Shown here one piece after another: positions 10,441-21,834 of a DNA stretch of 64,000 nt (positions are counted from its first letter, which is position 1; every line of letters begins with the position of its first letter). The stretch is taken from contig NC_092574.1 in NCBI RefSeq assembly GCF_037975245.1, positions 19,063,713-19,127,712 on the forward strand, given 5' to 3'. Below the pieces are notes generated by a model. That model did not search any database, was not told the origin of the DNA, and was given only the letters and a program-made list of their open reading frames with translations. This DNA comes from Apostichopus japonicus. Its lineage: Eukaryota > Echinodermata > Holothuroidea > Aspidochirotida > Stichopodidae. The position numbers and the translations under genes were made by a program.

Positions 10441-12125
10441 AGTGTATCAAGTTGTTTGGTTTTCAAGCCCAGGTTCTATCTTGGGTGACATTTCTTCAGA
10501 AGGAGTGTGAAGTTAGAACAATGGCTATAAGCTTGTATCTCGTGTGGGGTACAACACACCCGTCAGATTGGGCTTAACCTTGTTGCTGGGAAATTGTTTC
10601 AAGAATAACTGGAACAAATGGTGCCACAAGATTACTGGACCTTTACAAAGCTGTTGGAAACAATTCGTCTTCTATGCAGCACGCATGCGAACTACACTAT
10701 AACCCTCTCTGAATGTTCTCATTTTTCTTGTTGATGCTCGCCTAAAGTCAAAGATTTTGATACAGCATAATTTTCTACAATGCTCACTATGCACAAAATC
10801 CGACTTTTTTGTGTGCGCATTCTATGTTATACCTGCCAATAATAAAAAATGAATGTTTATACAAACAGATTTACATTTTTTTTTGAGACAATAAATATAG
10901 AGGAATTCAAACTTAAACTTTGGCTCCTTCTCTTTCATTGTTTAACAATCGTGATGGTGTGGTGTATATGTGTTTTGCTGTCAATTCACCAAACTTAGCT
11001 GACATTTCTTATTTTGTATGTGGATGACCCAGAAAGGCCTATACTTACTGGAAGTCATTCATATGTAACTTTATAACGTAATTAAATTGGGGCTTTATGC
11101 TTTAAGGGAAAGGGGGAAAGAACAGAAAACTCCAGTTTGGCTCTGTAACATGTTTATTTTCACAAAGTATTAAATTTGCTTGAACATCTTTTTTAGGAAG
11201 AATGTGAAAGATCAAGTCTTTTAATAGTTTAATGAAAATATCTTCAAAACCTTATAAGCTGTAAAAAATGTAATCGAGATTGGAAAAGTAACTTCATTCT
11301 AAGGCAAAGAATACCGTTTCTCTCTAACATTCATTTTTGGTTCAGAGGCGAAACCACAACTTTTGTTCTGGAAGGGCTAAGGTATTATGCTGTCAAGGGG
11401 GAAGGGTGAAGGGGGAGGGGCGACCCGTCCCATTCGAGAAGGCTTGGTAAAGTAGAGGGTGCTAAGATGCAAAATGCATGGTGCTATAGTTTACAGGTTG
11501 TGAATTTACTAATGTTATGGTGTACCGCAGATACGTGTCATTTATGGGCTGAACACAAAGATATCTTGTAATATTGTCTGCCATGGGGGGTCTCTCCCTG
11601 TCTTTATGCCTTCCCACCTCCCCTCCCTAGATTATGAATGGCTTCGCCCCTGTTTATATTGTTTCATATTTTTAAAAATAGAAATTTATTAAGTATTATC
11701 AACTAAGATGATGTGTTGACAATTTTTGTATTCAATTTTAAACCCCGACCAAAAACAAGAAATAAAATAAAATAAGAAAGCAAAAAGTGCAAAGAAATAC
11801 ATGTAAACGCCCTCCAATTGTTCCAAGGTCATTTGTTATTCCTCGAAACACGCTAGGCAGTGTAATGGTGATCATAGTGATACTTCTATCGGCAACCCTC
11901 GCAGCATTTCATATATAAAGATATTTCATTATTTAATTGAACACTTATTAATATCTGAGTATAATAAGTTCTTTTGAAAATAAAGCAAGTTTAGCTTGGT
12001 AATAATAACAACTTGAGGTACATACTTTAATGTGATGTTGTTATGAAGTGAAACATGTTTTTAATTACAGACTTGATAGTAATCACCATCTTTATCTCTT
12101 CCTGCTGGTAGGTGTCATTTCTCTT
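10441..12125. other. unit B1 tail and 3' flank of gene copy 3
   Basis: Homologous to 3141-4831. It carries the same SINE-like 3' motif near 10458-10512 and no gene. The segment 11650-11970 is nearly identical to 16795-17111, marking a recent duplication or conversion. Confidence 0.6.
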
Positions 12126-12470
12126 CTACTCGTCCAATGTCAGAAACTTTTCCTGACGCAAGCTTTCTAGCAGTCTTTCATTGATCCGGTTGCAGTACAT
12201 CACTTGCGTGCGAAATTCTGCTCCTGCTATTGATCGATTCCCGATTTGCACTTGTACGTTAGCATATGTGACATTATTTCGAGTGTAGGTGCCTTGTAAA
12301 TCTACTCTTACCGTCACTTTACCATATGTCTGTTGAATAATTGTACGCTGCCTTGCATTGTTTTCAAATTCAGTAATGTTCAATTCCGATATGATTTGTT
12401 TTGCTGCCTTGCGTTCACTGTTGTTGCCGTAAGGCGTTATACCTCTGTCGGCTTCATCGAAAACTGCCAT
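12126..12470 (-). CDS. orphan small protein, tandem copy 3 (114 aa)
   Basis: Encodes exactly the same 114 residues as copy 1 at 156-500, and the flanks are nearly identical over more than 1 kb, so copies 1 and 3 separated recently. The domain outline is the same: an amphipathic helix at about residues 17-31, beta strands from about 42 to 90 with TYGKVTVRVDLQG, and a C-terminal helix. The TATA-like box is at 12588-12595 and an ATTAAA signal lies about 95 nt downstream of the stop. Function unknown. Confidence 0.65.
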   Translation of the reverse strand: MAVFDEADRGITPYGNNSERKAAKQIISELNITEFENNARQRTIIQQTYGKVTVRVDLQGTYTRNNVTYANVQVQIGNRSIAGAEFRTQVMYCNRINERLLESLRQEKFLTLDE

Positions 12471-12587
12471 GATGAGTTTGGACTGGACAGGATTCTGTTT
12501 TCAGAGGTAGGAGGAACTTTTTAGGGAGATACTTGAATCGTTGTGTCCAAATGATAACTTTGTAGAGTTTTCTTATCAGCTGAAGAG

Positions 12588-12595
12588 TTATAAAG
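12588..12595 (-). promoter_or_regulatory. TATA-like box of orphan gene copy 3
   Basis: Identical in sequence and spacing to the box at 618-625, including the flanking GAGTCACCAGTGTGAAACAT block upstream. That block is kept in all four copies, which suggests it has a promoter role. Confidence 0.4.
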
Positions 12596-13985
12596 AGTCA
12601 CCAGTGTGAAACATCTGTGTTACAAACCTAGTAAAAAAAGAGAGATAGAAATAAAAACGAAGAAACTACGCTGTCACTGCCAAACCAAATTCCATCCCCT
12701 TTACATCAGAACTGCTGATTTGTGGTTACATCCTGGGGTGGCAGGCAGGTCTCCAGGGGGTGTGAAGATATAGGCATAAGAAAAGTAAAATTGGACCGAG
12801 TGGTAAAGGTTTAAGTGCTGATTGCAGGCTTATACTTTATATCGGAATATTCGTTTTGGAAACCATCTTTTACTTCAGTTTGTGAGATCAATGAATAATA
12901 ACTAATCACATATAGACATGCTGGTTGCAAACAAATGTTCCGTCAATAAAAGAGTTTTGACCACCCCACTTCCAAGAAATGTTTAGTCCATCCCATATTT
13001 TTGTGTTACCCCTATGCATGGTTACCTCCTCCTTGCCCCCTATATCCCATATTTCCACGGGCCCTCGTATAGTACAGGGCCCCCAGGAGTAAGTATAGTA
13101 ACATATACACTAGTTTGCAAAGACAGTAAAGCATCTGACAAGACGGTTCATAAATTCATTGGCTATTTGTCACATTGAGAACGCAATGTGTTTACGCTTC
13201 CTCTTTTACATTAAGTCAGTACTGTAATAATTGAGAGTGATATGACGCCACAAGCAAAACGGGGATGACAAAAGACGAATATGCAGCCGTTATTTTTCGT
13301 TACGCCTGCATCTGTAGTATAGCGTTATAAGTTGCTGTTATGTGTGACCTGTGACTTGACCTGTAATAAAATGAAACGAATTCTGACTTGACTAGTCTTG
13401 CGGTAACTAAAAAAAAACTACGCGCCTGCTAAAAGAGCTAACTTTGGTAGAATTCGCATTTGAGGAGAAGACTGCAATCACTGTTCGAAAGAGATTAGGC
13501 CTATGATGATTTTGGACCCTTCGAAGAGTAAATTATGACTCTTTTAATTAATAATAAAGTTTAATACATTACATGATTATTTCAACCAGAAATACTTACG
13601 AAATGAGAGTGATAAAAGTTTGATGTGTATTCACAAAAGATATGAAAAAACGTGAAGAACCATTACGTTTGGATTTGCAAATGGCGACATCTGTCATTAG
13701 CTAGGTGACTTATACTACTTGAAACGTAATACAACATGACAATGCTAATACAACAAGGAAACGAATGACTGTGCACAAGTGCGCGTTATTTGCAATATGA
13801 AACCATCTATCCATTTCCCGGTATGAAACGAAAATGTAAGGAGGAACAAACACTTAAATGTGAACTTTACCCCAGTACAAAATTTGCATATTATTTTACA
13901 TAACAAAACACAACAATTAGCCTTCTTTAAAAATGCAAACTACAAATAAGCTATACAATATAGAAGTGCCCCTCATATGACCCAC
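12596..13985. other. unit A2 noncoding segment
   Basis: Nearly identical to 626-2062. It contains the unoccupied transposon target GCAGCCGTTA near 13283-13292. No gene. Confidence 0.6.
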
Positions 13986-15190
13986 CTCTTGATGTAATAG
14001 GGACTGGGTTGAAGCTACATGGGCATGATCATACGGTTATAGTCTTGATGAGGTGTAATGGAGACTGGGTTTAATTCATTTGTTTGTTTTATCGCCAATT
14101 GTGTACAATGATAAAAGGAAGTCTCCTATAAAGTCTTAAAAAGACAAAGTAGGAGACTCCCTGGAAGAAAAGAAGAAGAAAAAATGCACAAATATAAATA
14201 ATACAGTTTATACGTAAGGAGTGGGTTGAAGCGACATGGACATGATCATATATACGGTTATAGTCTTGATGTAATGGGGACTGGGTTGAAGCGACATGTG
14301 CATGATCATAGGTTATAGTCCTGATGTAATGGGGACTCAGTTGAAGCGACAGGGACATGATCATAGGTTATAGTCTTGATGTAATGGGGACTGGGTTGAA
14401 GCGACAGGGACATGATCATAGGTTATAGTCCTGATGTAATGGGGACTCAGTTGAAGCGACAGGGACATGATCATAGGTTATAGTCTTGATGTAATGGGGA
14501 CTGGGTTGAAGCGACATGGGCATGATCATACGGTTATAGTCTTGATGTAATGGGGACTGGGTTGAAGCGACATGGGCATGGTCATACGGTTAAAGTCTTG
14601 ATGTAATGGGGACTGGGTTGAAGCGACATTGGCATGATCATAGGTTATAGTCTTGATGTAATGGGGACTGGGTTGAAGCGACATGGGCATGGTCATACGG
14701 TTAAAGTCTTGATGTAATGGAGACTGGGTTGAAGCGACATGGGCATGGTCATACGGTTAAAGTCTTGATGTAATGGGGACTCAGTTGAAGCGACATGGGT
14801 ATGATCATAGGTTATATAGTCTTGATGTAATGGGGACTGGGTTGAAGCGACAGGGACATGATCATATAGGTTATAGTCTTGATGTAATGGGGACTGGGTT
14901 GAAGCGACATGGGCATGGTCGTACGGTTATAGCCTTGATGTAATGGGGTCTGGGTTGAAGCGACATGGGCATGGTCATACGGTTATAGTCTTGATGTAAT
15001 GGCGACTGGGTTGAAGCGACATGGGCATGGTCATACGGTTAAAGTCTTGATGTAATGGGGACTGGGTTGAAGCGACATGGACATGATCATAGGTTATATA
15101 CCGGCATTCTTGATGTAATGGAGACTGGGTTGAAGCGACATGGGCATGATTATACGGTTATAGTCTTCATGTAACAGGGACTGGGTTTTG
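13986..15190. repeat. minisatellite, about 56-bp unit (array in A2)
   Basis: Longest of the three arrays, with roughly 17 copies in the main block from about 14217. Several copies carry small insertions such as an extra TATA near 14812, 14866 and 15096. The hairpin interruption is at about 14115-14160. Confidence 0.9.
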
Positions 15191-16740
15191 GAGTGTATCA
15201 AGTTGTTTGGTTTTCAAGGCCAGGTTCTATTTTGGGTGACAATTCTTCAGAAGGAGTATGAAGTTAGAACAATGGCTTGAAGCTTGTAACTCGTGTGGGG
15301 TACAACACACTAATCAGATTGGGCTTAACCTTGTCGCTGGGAAATTGTTTCAAGAAAAACTGGAACAAGGGTGCCACAAGATTGCTGGTCCTTTATAAAG
15401 CTGTTGGAAACAATTCGTTTTCTATGCAGCACGCATGCCGACTTCCCTATAACCCCTCGCTGAATGTTCTCATTATTCTTGTTGATGCTCGCCTAAAATC
15501 GAAGATTTTTATACAGCATAATTTTCTACAATGCTCATTTTGCACAAAATCAGATTTTTTTGTGTGCACATTCTACGATATACCTGCCAATAATAAAAAA
15601 TGAATGTTTATACAAACAGACTTACATATATTTTTTGGAGACAATAAATATAGAGGAATTCAAACTTAAACTTTGGCTCCTTCTCTTTCATTGTTTAGCA
15701 ATCGTGATGGTGTGGGTGAATTCACCAAACTTGGCTGACAGTTCATATTTTGTATGTGGATGCCCCAGGAAGGCCTACTGACTGGAAGTCATTCATATGT
15801 AACTTTATAACGTAATTAAATTGGGGCTTTATGTTTTAAGAGATAGGGGAAAAACAGAACAGAAAACTCCAGTTTGGCTCTGTAACATGTTTATTTTTAC
15901 AAAGTATTAAATTTGCTTGAACATCTTTTTAGGAAGAATGCGAAAGATCAAGTCTTTTTATAGTTTAATGAAAATACCTTCAAAACCTTGTAAGCTGTAA
16001 AAAATTTAATCGAGATCGGAAAAGTAATTTGATTCTAAAGCAAAGAATACCGTTTCTCTCTAACATTCATTTTTGATTCAGAGGCGAAACCACAAATTTT
16101 GTTCTGGAAGGGCTAAGGTATTATGCTGCGAAGGGTGAAAGGGGGAGGGCGACCCGACCCGTCCCATTGGAGAAGGTTTGGTAAAGTACAGGGTGCTAAG
16201 ATGCAAAATGCATGGTGCTATAGTTGACAGGTTGTGAATCGATGTTGAAGATTTTACTACTGTTATGGTGTGCCGCAGATACGTGTCATTTATGGGCTGA
16301 ATACAAGGATATTATGTAATATTGTCAGCCATTGGGGGCTTTCCCTGTCTTTATGCCTACCCCCGTTGCCCCCCCCCCCACCACCACCACCAGAAATATG
16401 CATGGCTTTGCCCCTGTTTATATTGTTTCACAGTTTTTTTAATAATCATTCATAAAGTATTATCAACTAAGATTATGTGTTGGCAATTTTTTTTTATTCA
16501 TTTTAACATCCCGACCAAAAACAAGAAGAAAAAATCAGAAAGCAAGCAGTTCAAAGGATTAAATAAATGGAAACGCCCTCCAATTGTTCCAAGATCATTA
16601 GTTATGCCATCAAACATGCTAGGAAGTGAAATAGTGATCATAGTGATACTTCTATCGGCAACCCTCGGAGCATTTCATATATAAAGATATTTAATTATCC
16701 AATTGAAAAGTGATTATTAATATCTGAGGATAATAAGTAC
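15191..16740. other. unit A2 tail
   Basis: Homologous to 3141-4674, with somewhat more divergence than the rest of A2 shows from A1. It carries the SINE-like 3' motif near 15213-15255 and a CCACCACCACCACC patch near 16376. Open frames at 15277-15781 and 16270-16684 are not kept in the other units and are not called. Confidence 0.55.
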
Positions 16741-17111
16741 CTTTGAAAACAGAGCAAGTTTAGCTTGTTAATAATAACAACTTGAGGTACATTTATACAT
16801 ATATTGTTTCATATTTTTAAAAATAGAAATTTATTAAGTATTATCAACTAAGATGATGTGTTGACAATTTTTGTATTCAATTTTAAACCCCGACCAAAAA
16901 CAAGAAATAAAATAAAATAAGAAAGCAAAAAGTGCAAAGAAATACATGTAAACGCCCTCCAATTGTTCCAAGGTCATTTGTTATTCCTCGAAACACGCTA
17001 GGCAGTGTAATGGTGATCATAGTGATACTTCTATCGGCAACCCTCGCAGCATTTCATATATAAAGATATTTCATTATTTAATTGAACACTTATTAATATC
17101 TGAGTATAATA
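16741..17111. repeat. chimeric junction between units A2 and B2
   Basis: The first 50 bp match the start of a unit (compare positions 2-51). At about 16792 the text jumps to sequence equivalent to 11655 and runs through the unit end a second time. The portion 16795-17111 is nearly identical to 11650-11970. This is the scar of an unequal exchange, a conversion, or an assembly join. Confidence 0.7.
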
Positions 17112-17270
17112 AGTTCTTTTGAAAATAAAGCAAGTTTAGCTTGGTAATAATAACAACTTGAGGTACATACTTTAATGTGATGTTGTTATGAAGTGAAACA
17201 TGTTTTTAATTACAGACTTGATAGTAATCACCATCTTTATCTCTTCCTGCTGGTAGGTGTCATTTCTCTT

Positions 17271-17615
17271 CTACTCGTCCAATGTCAGAAACTTTTCCTG
17301 ACGCAAGCTTTCTAGCAGTCTTTCATTGATCCGGTTGCAGTACATCACTTGCGTGCGAAATTCTGCTCCTGCTATTGATCGATTCCCGATTTGCACTTGT
17401 ACGTTAGCATATGTGACATTATTTCGAGTGTAGGTGCCTTGTAAATCTACTCTTACCGTCACTTTACCATATGTCTGTTGAATAATTGTACCCCGCATTG
17501 CATTGTTTTCAAATTCAGTAATGTTCAATTCCGATATGATTTGTTCTGCTGCCTTGCGTTCACTGTTGTTGCCGTAAGGCGTTATACCTCTGTCGGCTTC
17601 ATAGACAAATGCCAT
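17271..17615 (-). CDS. orphan small protein, tandem copy 4 (114 aa, A-type gene in a B-type unit)
   Basis: Differs from copies 1 and 3 at only a few residues: the N-terminus is MAFVYEADRG, then AAEQIIS, then NNAMRGTIIQQ. The rest, including TYGKVTVRVDLQG and the LDE end, is unchanged. I chose the start that aligns with the other copies. The frame also stays open upstream for 40 more codons (to 17735), but that extension lies in leader sequence that is not open in copies 1 or 3. The TATA-like segment is deleted (GCTGAGGAGTCACC near 17724), so this copy may be silent or use another start. The gene body is A-type while sequence beyond about 17700 is B-type. Confidence 0.6.
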   Translation of the reverse strand: MAFVYEADRGITPYGNNSERKAAEQIISELNITEFENNAMRGTIIQQTYGKVTVRVDLQGTYTRNNVTYANVQVQIGNRSIAGAEFRTQVMYCNRINERLLESLRQEKFLTLDE

Positions 17616-19332
17616 GATGAGTTGGACTGGACAGGATTCTGTTTTCAGAGGTGGGAGGAACTTTTTAGGGAGATACTTCAATCGTTGTGTCCAAATGATA
17701 ACTTGGTAGAATTTTCTAATAAGCTGAGGAGTCACCAGTGTGAAACATCTGTTTCAAACCTAGTTAAAAAAAAGAGAGAAAGAAATAAAAACGAAGAAAC
17801 TATACGCTGTCACCGCCAACCCAAATTCCATCCTTCTATAGGCAAAGCCCAGCCCCTTTACATCAGAACTGCTGATATGTGGTTACAAACTGGGGTGGCA
17901 GGCAGGTCTCCAGGGTGTGAAGATATAGGCATAAGAAAAGTAAAATTGGACCGAGTGGTAAAGGTTTAAGTGCTGATTGCAGACCTATACTATAGATCGG
18001 AATATGCGTTTTATAAACCGACGAATAATAAACTAATAACATAGACATGCTGGTTGCAAACATATATGTTTCGTCAATAATATGTTAAATGAGTTTTGAC
18101 CCCACCTCCAAAAATGGTTTAGTCCACCCCTCATTATTGTTTAACCCTATGCATGGTTACCTCCTCCTTGCCCCCTTTATCCCATATTTCCACGGGCTCT
18201 CTTATAATCCAGGGCCCCCAGGATGTTCCCTCTCTGATCCCCTCCCTCGTCAGAACACATATACACTAGTTTGCGAAGACAGTAAAGCATCTGACAAGAC
18301 GGTTCATAAATTCATATATGTCACATTGAGAACGCAATGTGTTTACGCTTCCTCTTTTACATTAAGTCAGTACTGTAATTGAGTGTGATATGACGTCACA
18401 AGCACAACGGAGATGACAAAAGACGAATGTGTTGCCGTTAATTTTCTTTAGGCCTACATCTGTAGTATAGCGTTATAAGTTGCTGTTATGTGTGGCCTGT
18501 AACTTGACCTGTAATAAAATGATATGATTTCTGACTTGACTAGTCTTGCGATAACTAAAATGACTTGTCTTGCGATAACTAAAATGACTTGTGAGAGATG
18601 ACCAAAAATTGCAAAAGTACATTAAATGCATGCTTAATAATTCGCCCCCGTTGTGGCGTAATGACAAATATGAATAAAAAGAGTTTTGAGAAACAGGGTC
18701 TAAGGATTTTTAACTTATTGACTTCACTGTTTCGCTACATTTCTACAAAGACTTTATTCATAAGTATTTCAATCCAAATTTCAACTCATGTTTTGCCTAT
18801 CAGTCATTTTGAGTACCAGCACTAACTGGATGCCGTCGTACTATTATTGAATACTGAATATAGAAAACAGTTCCACTTTCTTCTAAATTTTCATGTGAAA
18901 AGACTGTGACCTTGAACAGGTAGGTATATAAACATGGCGCATTTCCGTTATGTTAATAGCTACATGGGATAAATAGGCCAGATTGAGGTAGTTGTGATAT
19001 GGGCTACATTACTATAGGAAAAGCATGAAATCCAAACAGCATTACTGGTCTACGTCTAAGTGATGCCTGTGATGAGCAACGTGCAAACTGCGACTATAAG
19101 GTAATCATATTTCATTAGGGAGATGTTACATGTTTAATGTTTCTTCATATCAAAACTGAAGACTGGAGCAAGTCTAAACGGAAAAGAGCTTGTATGTTGT
19201 AACTTATCATAATACAGGTATTGGTTTATTAGACTGTTTACGTTCACACTGAAGTGGTGAAATGTGAGCCCGCCCCCCCCCCTCCTATGTGGCCGAATTC
19301 ACAAACTGCTCCAACTGACGGTATAGGCCTAC
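17616..19332. other. unit B2 noncoding segment
   Basis: B-type sequence homologous to 5198-8110 without the 1.2-kb transposon. A 27-bp direct repeat (GACTTGACTAGTCTTGCG type) lies at about 18530-18590. No gene. Confidence 0.55.
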
Positions 19333-19510
19333 TTTTTTAAGAATAGTCACCCAGCAAAGAACCTGGGTTTGAAACACCAACCAACGAACCGACTGGTCCG
19401 CTCTCAACCCCAGTCCCCTCGCATCGAGACTGTGAATGTGTGATCATCGATTCCCCTACAAGAGGAATATAATGCTACACATGATCTTAGCCAGAAGGCC
19501 GAGAAGCGAT
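19333..19510 (-). repeat. SINE-like repeat headed by the U2 snRNA 5' end (copy in B2)
   Basis: On the minus strand it begins at 19510 with ATCGCTTCTCGGCCTTCTGG and then CTAAGATCA, an even better match to the U2 5' end than the B1 copy because the first base and the AT are intact. Body and tail match 8111-8286. It is a co-duplicated copy of the same insertion, not an independent one. Confidence 0.65.
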
Positions 19511-20442
19511 CTCGCGTCTCCTAATTGATATAGTCGGTCAAGATTTATATATACGTCAATGATAATGTTAAAACCCATAACGCTAGTGTAGACAGGTTTT
19601 GTTACTGAGGGGTTATAAAGACGAATGTAGTATTCGTCGGTAAGTAAAAACGAGAATGAAGCTTATGTGGACATTCGTCAAAAACCAGTCTGTAATATCT
19701 AGTATATAAAATGAAAGAGTGCTTTAAAACTTCTGACGCGGCTCAATCGATTTTAACTCAATTTGGCCCAAATTGTTAATTCTTCAATAAGCCTACGCCA
19801 GAACGGGTGGGTGGGGTGGGGGAGAATTATGATGACGTCATGGAAAGTCATTACTGTCGTTAATTAAACTTAGTTGCTCTGTTTATAAACAGGCTGAGGA
19901 AATAATGCGTCTCTGCAGTGCCCCAAAAAGCACAAGGGCTGGTTATACGCGTCTGCTATAACAGCTAACTCATATAGAATTCGCATTTGAGGAGCCTAGA
20001 CTGCGATCACTGTTCGAAAGAGATTAGGCTTATGATGATTTTGGACCCTTCGAAGAGTAAATTATGACTCTTTTAATTGACTATATGGTTTAATATATTA
20101 CATAATAATTTTAACAAGATATACTTACGAAATGAGAGTGATGAAAGTATGATGTGTATTCACCAAAGGGATGGAAGATTATGAATAACCATTACGTCTG
20201 GATTTGCAAATGGCGGCATCTGTCACTAGCTAGGTGACTTATACTACTTGAAACGTAATTCAACATGACAATGCTAATACAACAAGGTAACGAATTACTG
20301 TGCACAAGTTGAATGCTATATTCTTCTATCGTATTGTATTGTATCAAGTGGGCGTTATTTGCCATCTATCCGTTTCCCGGTATGAACCGAAAATGAAGAA
20401 AGAAACAAACACTTTAATGTGAACTTTAACTAAGTATATAAT
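19511..20442. other. unit B2 noncoding segment up to the breakpoint
   Basis: Homologous to 8287-9155. The match to other units ends at about 20442, at AAGTATATAAT, and resumes at 32249 with TTTGCAT. No gene. Confidence 0.6.
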
Positions 20443-20470
20443 TATTGTAGTGCGCATGCGCACTACAATA
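20443..20470. promoter_or_regulatory. 28-bp perfect palindrome with an NRF1-like core
   Basis: TATTGTAGTGCGCA is followed by its exact reverse complement. The centre TGCGCATGCGCA matches the palindromic NRF1 consensus, a common site in CpG-type promoters, and a candidate first exon lies 600 bp downstream. It is also the left end of the candidate inserted element, so a structural role is equally possible. Confidence 0.5.
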
Positions 20471-21068
20471 TTGGCATTTGTTGCCTGACTGATCAACCTG
20501 CAGGGCTGGTTTCAGATATTGTTTAACTGGATGCTTTGTGTACATACACATTGGCGCTCTAAACAGATTTCAATTTCACAAGTCCGCCGCGCTGGAAAAA
20601 CACACTTTTCCAAATTTGCAAATCTTTGTTTGCTGGGGCGGATAACTGTCCGATTTTGCGCGTAAACAAAAAGTAGTGCTCCAGGAGATTCATACTAGTA
20701 CAAAAAACTATGCAAGAAATAACAAATTCTACAAGAATTCAACGAATTATTCAATAAACATAACTAACATTCATTAAAGCATGTTGGATATGAAACATAT
20801 TCAAAAGCCAAAGTCGATACTATTGCAAATTAATCCGCAAGATCAAGGTGTGACTGATCTCGAGAACTGAGTTTCGTCATCTTGTAATTATTGCCCTGGG
20901 AAGAAAGTACTGTTGTGTATGTTATGTACGTGCATGGGCCGCGTCCACGGACCTTGTGTGACTGACTACAGTATTGGCCTACGTGCATATCGTGTACGTG
21001 CTTACGCGGTTGTACGTCGAGAAGTGTACGTTTGAATGAACTGGTGTTACAGATTGCAGACATCACGG
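20471..21068. other. putative promoter and leader region
   Basis: Richer in CpG than the surroundings, with GCCGCGC near 20584 and repeated TACGTGC motifs at 20929-21000. No frame is convincing on either strand. Context suggests 5' flank of the exon at 21069. Confidence 0.3.
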
Positions 21069-21093
21069 ATGGCAGAATTGGAGACAAGTAAAG
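21069..21093 (+). CDS. possible first coding exon (MAELETSK)
   Basis: An ATG in fair context (CGGATGG) opens eight codons that run into AAAG followed by GTGAAT, a good donor. The phase left over is 1, which does not join directly to the exon at 24074 (phase 0), so at least one further exon would be needed. I could not identify that exon. Low confidence. Confidence 0.22.
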
Positions 21094-21834
21094 GTGAATT
21101 ATATAATTATTCTTTTATGAATAGTTAGTATCATGCCTAGAGTACAACAGGTTGGACGATAAGAACTGTTGTTCCGTATACTTTGAACAAATTTAGGGGG
21201 CCTAGGCTAGTTTCTTAATTCTTTGATGCCTAACGTTAGGCTTTGTTGGCGTACATATCGGTAGCCTACCTTAGAACAGTAGGCCTATTCTACAACAAGT
21301 TGCAGTCCGAACAGTTACATAGTATTAAACTGACACTGATAGGGGTACTCGGTTTAGTCGTTGTACAACTCGTGTATATATGTAAAGGGTTGTACTACAG
21401 CCTTAATTCGTAACTAACTGTGTAGGCATGTGCTGCAGATAGTATTCACTATTTCAGTAGCCTCTAACAAGGCAAATTAAATATTTAATTTTAAATATTA
21501 CCAGGTTCCAATTTATAACAGTTGTTTCGTTATAGTACTCTTTAAATGGTCCTTTTTTCATTCAGCATAGCCTACCTAGATTGGCTTACCGGTATTAACT
21601 ACTTTTTTTCAGATTAGGTATAGGCCTACTTTTGATTGGCCCCCAGTTTAATGATTGAATTGTTTGATATTGCTGATTCTTAAAGTTGTTGTCTGAATTA
21701 TTATTTCGTTTTATTCTTTTTTCAATGATTGTTTCCCCAAGTATTTTTCCACCCAAAACTGTTCTACAATTATCGGTTCAGCCAATACTGCTTCCTTAAT
21801 TATCAGTTTAGCCAATACGATTTCCTCAATTATC
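21094..21834. other. intronic or intergenic, nothing recognised
   Basis: AT-rich sequence with scattered TAGGCCTA motifs. Nothing coding is seen. Confidence 0.4.
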
